A stretch of 7,610 bases of DNA from Chloroflexota bacterium. Lineage in GTDB: Bacteria > Chloroflexota > Dehalococcoidia > Lucifugimonadales > Lucifugimonadaceae. The stretch covers positions 1 through 7,610 of the forward strand of contig JAJCYX010000463.1 of the NCBI GenBank assembly GCA_029262715.1, read 5' to 3'. This document shows positions 6,153 to 7,610 of this stretch, piece after piece. The notes beneath the pieces were generated by a model that ran no database searches, was not told the DNA's origin, and saw only the letters and a list, made by a program, of their open reading frames with translations. A program made the position numbers and the translations under genes. Within the stretch, counting starts at the first letter, position 1. Each line of letters begins with the position of its first letter.

Positions 6153-6158
6153 TAAGAT
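6153..6158 (+). promoter_or_regulatory. -10-like hexamer TAAGAT for the leaderless lipoprotein gene
   Basis: TAAGAT is followed by 6 nt and then ATG 6165; no SD is present. The context GTAAGATG is identical to that at 6619-6626 before the next gene. A 9-bp direct repeat GATGCACAT (6120-6128 and 6156-6164) overlaps it. Confidence 0.5.
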
Positions 6159-6164
6159 GCACAT

Positions 6165-6602
6165 ATGAGAGTTCTAATCGCTCTTCTCATCGCGACGGCT
6201 GTGCTTTCTGCGTGTGAGCAGTCCGAAAGCGAACCAAGCAATTTACAGACGGCTCTTGTCGAGAGCGGCTTGGCGACGGAACAGGCAATTGCCACCACTT
6301 CAGTTGGCATTCCGATCGACTTGAATATCGTCACCCCTTTGGTAATGATGGCCACGCTTGATATTGCGGAAGAAACCGCTCTTGCGATCCGCAATCTGCG
6401 TTGTGAACTGGCTGTGGATGGCATCGCGTTGCCCACCGCTGGATATGCAGAAGGGTGTGGTCCGGAATCCGGTCCGCCATACGGTGGAACTCCACGTCAC
6501 CCTGGAGGCCTCAGTTCCATAGCTCAGTTAGTTGAACGCGGCATACTCACTTCTTCTCATGCCGACTCATTGTCCACGCGAGTAGTACAGGATCGGTCGT
6601 GA
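6165..6602 (+). CDS. Lipoprotein of unknown function with a repeated LVExG(I/L)xT motif
   Basis: 145 residues. The N-terminus MRVLIALLIATAVLSAC is a textbook lipoprotein signal with lipobox L14-S15-A16-C17, so the mature protein should be lipidated on Cys17 and anchored outside the cytoplasmic membrane. The rest is unfamiliar. LVESGLATEQA (31-41) and LVERGILTSSHA (122-133) share an LVExG(I/L)xT pattern near each end of the mature protein, similar in style to short helical-hairpin (SHOCT-like) modules. Between lie a hydrophobic helix (about 50-75) and a Gly/Pro-rich stretch (97-115) with Cys80 and Cys98. ATG 6165 is supported by the signal peptide and by TAAGAT 6 nt upstream; no SD. It is followed 29 bp later by a second plus-strand gene with the same start arrangement. 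Confidence 0.8.
   Translation: MRVLIALLIATAVLSACEQSESEPSNLQTALVESGLATEQAIATTSVGIPIDLNIVTPLVMMATLDIAEETALAIRNLRCELAVDGIALPTAGYAEGCGPESGPPYGGTPRHPGGLSSIAQLVERGILTSSHADSLSTRVVQDRS
6520..6564 (+). other. tRNA 5'-half-like sequence inside the lipoprotein gene
   Basis: TAGCTCAGTTAGTTGAACGC (6520-6539) resembles a tRNA D-arm, and CGGCAT/ATGCCG (6539-6544, 6559-6564) could be an anticodon stem, but the loop is 14 nt, there is no T-arm, and no matching acceptor strand is found. The protein reading (the repeated LVExG motif) explains the sequence at least as well. Confidence 0.15.
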
Positions 6603-6619
6603 CGATCTAGGCCGTTCTG

Positions 6620-6625
6620 TAAGAT
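6620..6625 (+). promoter_or_regulatory. -10-like hexamer TAAGAT for the leaderless membrane-protein gene
   Basis: TAAGAT is followed by 6 nt and GTG 6632, the same spacing and the same GTAAGATG context as at the lipoprotein gene. This match is the main reason for taking GTG 6632 as the original start. Confidence 0.45.
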
Positions 6626-6631
6626 GTTCTG

Positions 6632-7074
6632 GTGATAAATAACCCACTCAGGCAGTTCGAAGAAAACCAGCATCGAAGGCGGGATCGGATTGATGTAGCC
6701 CACGCAGGGCTATTGACTCTGAACGAGCCAGCTGGCAAATACTCGGTGACCGATCACTAACTCTTGCCGCGACTGTGCTAGGCCTGTCGGTTCTATTTCT
6801 TTCAAGGGACGTGGCTCTCATCAACACACACTTCCTAAAGTGGTCGTGGACCTGCTTTGGAGCCGCGGTGGCGGCGGGCGTTCCTCGTTTGGTTGGTGAT
6901 TGGATAGGAGAGGTGTGGAGGGTCAAAATCGGGATGGAATCCAGACAATTCACTTTTAGAGCAACGTCGATCACTGCAACATTGATAACACTTACTGGAT
7001 TGCTGACGGGACTGGTTTTTCTGGCGATTTTCGCGTGGCTGAACTTGAATAATCTGACGGCTGAATCGGCCTGA
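6632..7074 (+). pseudogene. Small three-TM membrane protein gene with an apparent one-base frameshift near 6707
   Basis: From GTG 6632 a polar N-terminus (VINNPLRQFEENQHRRRDRI, then DVAHAG) is read to about 6709. Then the coding signal passes to the frame one base back: AIDSERASWQILGDRSLTLA and onward to TGA 7072-7074. Adding one G to the GGG at 6707-6709 joins the two into about 147 residues. The result has a cytoplasmic N-terminal helix and three hydrophobic segments (around LTLAATVLGLSVLFL; the FGAAVAAGVPRLVG region; and a last one through LTGLVFLAIFAWL), a layout seen in small uncharacterised bacterial membrane proteins. Without the shift, a GTG at 6775 would start inside the first helix, which is unlikely. 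A real lesion, a sequencing error at a G run, or a programmed -1 shift all remain possible. Confidence 0.6.
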
Positions 7075-7082
7075 ACCTCTAC

Positions 7083-7109
7083 GTGGTGCTGTCAGAACGA
7101 CATCACCAC
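7083..7109. terminator. Hairpin between convergent genes, candidate terminator
   Basis: GTGGTG pairs with CACCAC and TGTC with GACA, giving ten pairs with one C/T mismatch around the loop AGAAC. It lies between the plus-strand stop at 7074 and the minus-strand stop at 7115. There is no clear T-run on either side, so any termination would be weak or factor-dependent. Confidence 0.4.
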
Positions 7110-7114
7110 CCTCC

Positions 7115-7183
7115 CTACCTCAACGCCTCCCACTGCGGGTCTGGGTGGCTGGCTATGAAATCGTGGTTTAGCTCGTAGCCCAG
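7115..7183 (-). repeat. Copy A of the 69-bp direct repeat (intact gene 3' end)
   Basis: These are the last 22 codons and the TAG of the enolase-superfamily gene. They match 6016-6084 at 60 of 69 positions without gaps and in the same orientation. The start-to-start distance of the copies is 1099 bp. Confidence 0.9.
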
Positions 7184-7610
7184 ACCCGGTTTGTTGTTCA
7201 TGTGGTATTGGCCGTCACGGATGTCGAGCGGCTCGGTCAGCACAGCGTCATAGGCAGCACGGGCGTGATCCGTCATTTCAAGCCTGTAGATGTTCGGTAG
7301 GTTCATCAGCACATGCGCGCCTGACGTCACATTGATCGGCCCGGAGGCATCGTGCGGCGAAATGGGCACGTAGTACGTCTCCGCCAGCACGCCGATGCGC
7401 TTCATCTCGGAAATGCCGCCCGTCCAGCAGATATCCGGCATGATGTAGTTCACCAGGCCTTCCTGCAGGTACGGGGCAAAGTCCCAGCGGGTGTACAGCC
7501 GCTCACCAATGCACAGGTTGATGTCCGTGTTGCGGCGAAGCTGGCGCATGGCGTCAATGCTCTCCGGCTGAAGCGGCTCCTCGAACCAGGTCAGGTTGAA
7601 CGGCATCATG
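7115..7610 (-). CDS. Mandelate racemase / galactonate dehydratase-like enolase-superfamily enzyme (5' part outside window)
   Basis: The 164 visible residues are the C-terminal barrel of a mandelate racemase-type enzyme, which removes a proton next to a carboxylate on sugar acids or similar acids with Mg2+ as cofactor. Counting from the first Met at the edge: the FEEP metal-ligand segment (9-12), GERL (35-38) with the next acidic ligand Glu36, MPDICWTGG (57-65) with Asp59, SPHDASGPI (84-92) with His86, and RLEM (109-112) with Glu111, i.e. the Asp-His pair and the later Glu expected in the family. The pattern is closest in style to D-galactonate dehydratases, but the acid-base residues of the N-terminal half are outside the window, so the substrate is open. 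The frame continues past the edge, so the Met at 7609 is internal. Its last 22 codons are duplicated at 6016-6084. Confidence 0.9.
   Translation of the reverse strand, partial: MMPFNLTWFEEPLQPESIDAMRQLRRNTDINLCIGERLYTRWDFAPYLQEGLVNYIMPDICWTGGISEMKRIGVLAETYYVPISPHDASGPINVTSGAHVLMNLPNIYRLEMTDHARAAYDAVLTEPLDIRDGQYHMNNKPGLGYELNHDFIASHPDPQWEALR

Larger units (their letters stand above)
6085..7114. mobile_element. 1030-bp segment enclosed by the 69-bp direct repeats (possible insertion at a gene 3' end)
   Basis: The segment between the two copies of the enolase 3' end carries two plus-strand genes opposite to the enolase gene: a lipoprotein and a frameshifted membrane protein. Elements that integrate in the 3' end of a gene often bring their own copy of it, keeping the gene intact and displacing the old end in the same orientation, exactly as seen. 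No integrase, transposase or terminal inverted repeat is visible, so this would be a remnant, a passive cargo, or an effect of recombination between paralogs. Confidence 0.3.

Noticed and set aside
6520..6600. Functional tRNA gene
   Set aside because: Only a D-arm-like part and a stem with a 14-nt loop are present; no T-arm GGTTC and no acceptor complement.
6085..7114. Classical insertion sequence
   Set aside because: No transposase, no terminal inverted repeats, and the flanking repeats are 69 bp of coding sequence, far longer than target-site duplications.

Overview
The window looks like a stretch of an uncultured, free-living or host-associated bacterium with mid-range G+C and standard genetic code (several genes end in TGA and use TGG for Trp). 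Gene content is generalist: a carboxymuconolactone decarboxylase-like protein, a DinB-like protein, an OafA-type acyltransferase, an MFS transporter, a lipoprotein and a mandelate racemase/galactonate dehydratase-like enzyme. Several starts have a -10-like hexamer only 6-7 nt upstream and no Shine-Dalgarno (SD), suggesting leaderless mRNAs. Paralogous enolase-superfamily genes plus DinB and CMD proteins would fit Chloroflexota such as SAR202, but this is a guess from gene style; no marker gene is present.

Left part (1-1880): the 3' end of an unidentified plus-strand gene meets, across a bidirectional terminator, a minus-strand group: DinB-like protein, a coupled single-pass membrane protein, then a short CMD-family protein that seems to lack an internal block of about 18 residues. 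Centre (1888-5517): two large minus-strand membrane-protein genes, an acyltransferase-3/SGNH protein (intact) and an MFS transporter interrupted by one in-frame TGA where relatives are expected to have Cys. The MFS gene has a strong SD buried in a hairpin, with a G-quadruplex motif on the opposite strand.

Right part (5518-7610): a gene-poor stretch with tandem inverted repeats and a broken small secreted-protein gene, then a 69-bp sequence (6016-6084) that is an 87% identical, gapless copy of the last 22 codons plus stop of the enolase-superfamily gene ending at 7115. The two copies are direct repeats enclosing 1030 bp that carry, on the opposite strand, a lipoprotein gene and a frameshifted three-TM membrane-protein gene, both with the same GTAAGATG promoter-to-start arrangement. 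This resembles an insertion at the 3' end of a gene that restored the gene and left a displaced 3' end, or else the relic of a tandem paralog.

Three of the genes from 4183 rightward carry single-base lesions (one TGA, one apparent lost G, one frameshift plus stop). Either this area is decaying or the assembly has residual errors; the two must be separated before any recoding claim is made. No CRISPR array, rRNA, complete tRNA, transposase or integrase is visible.
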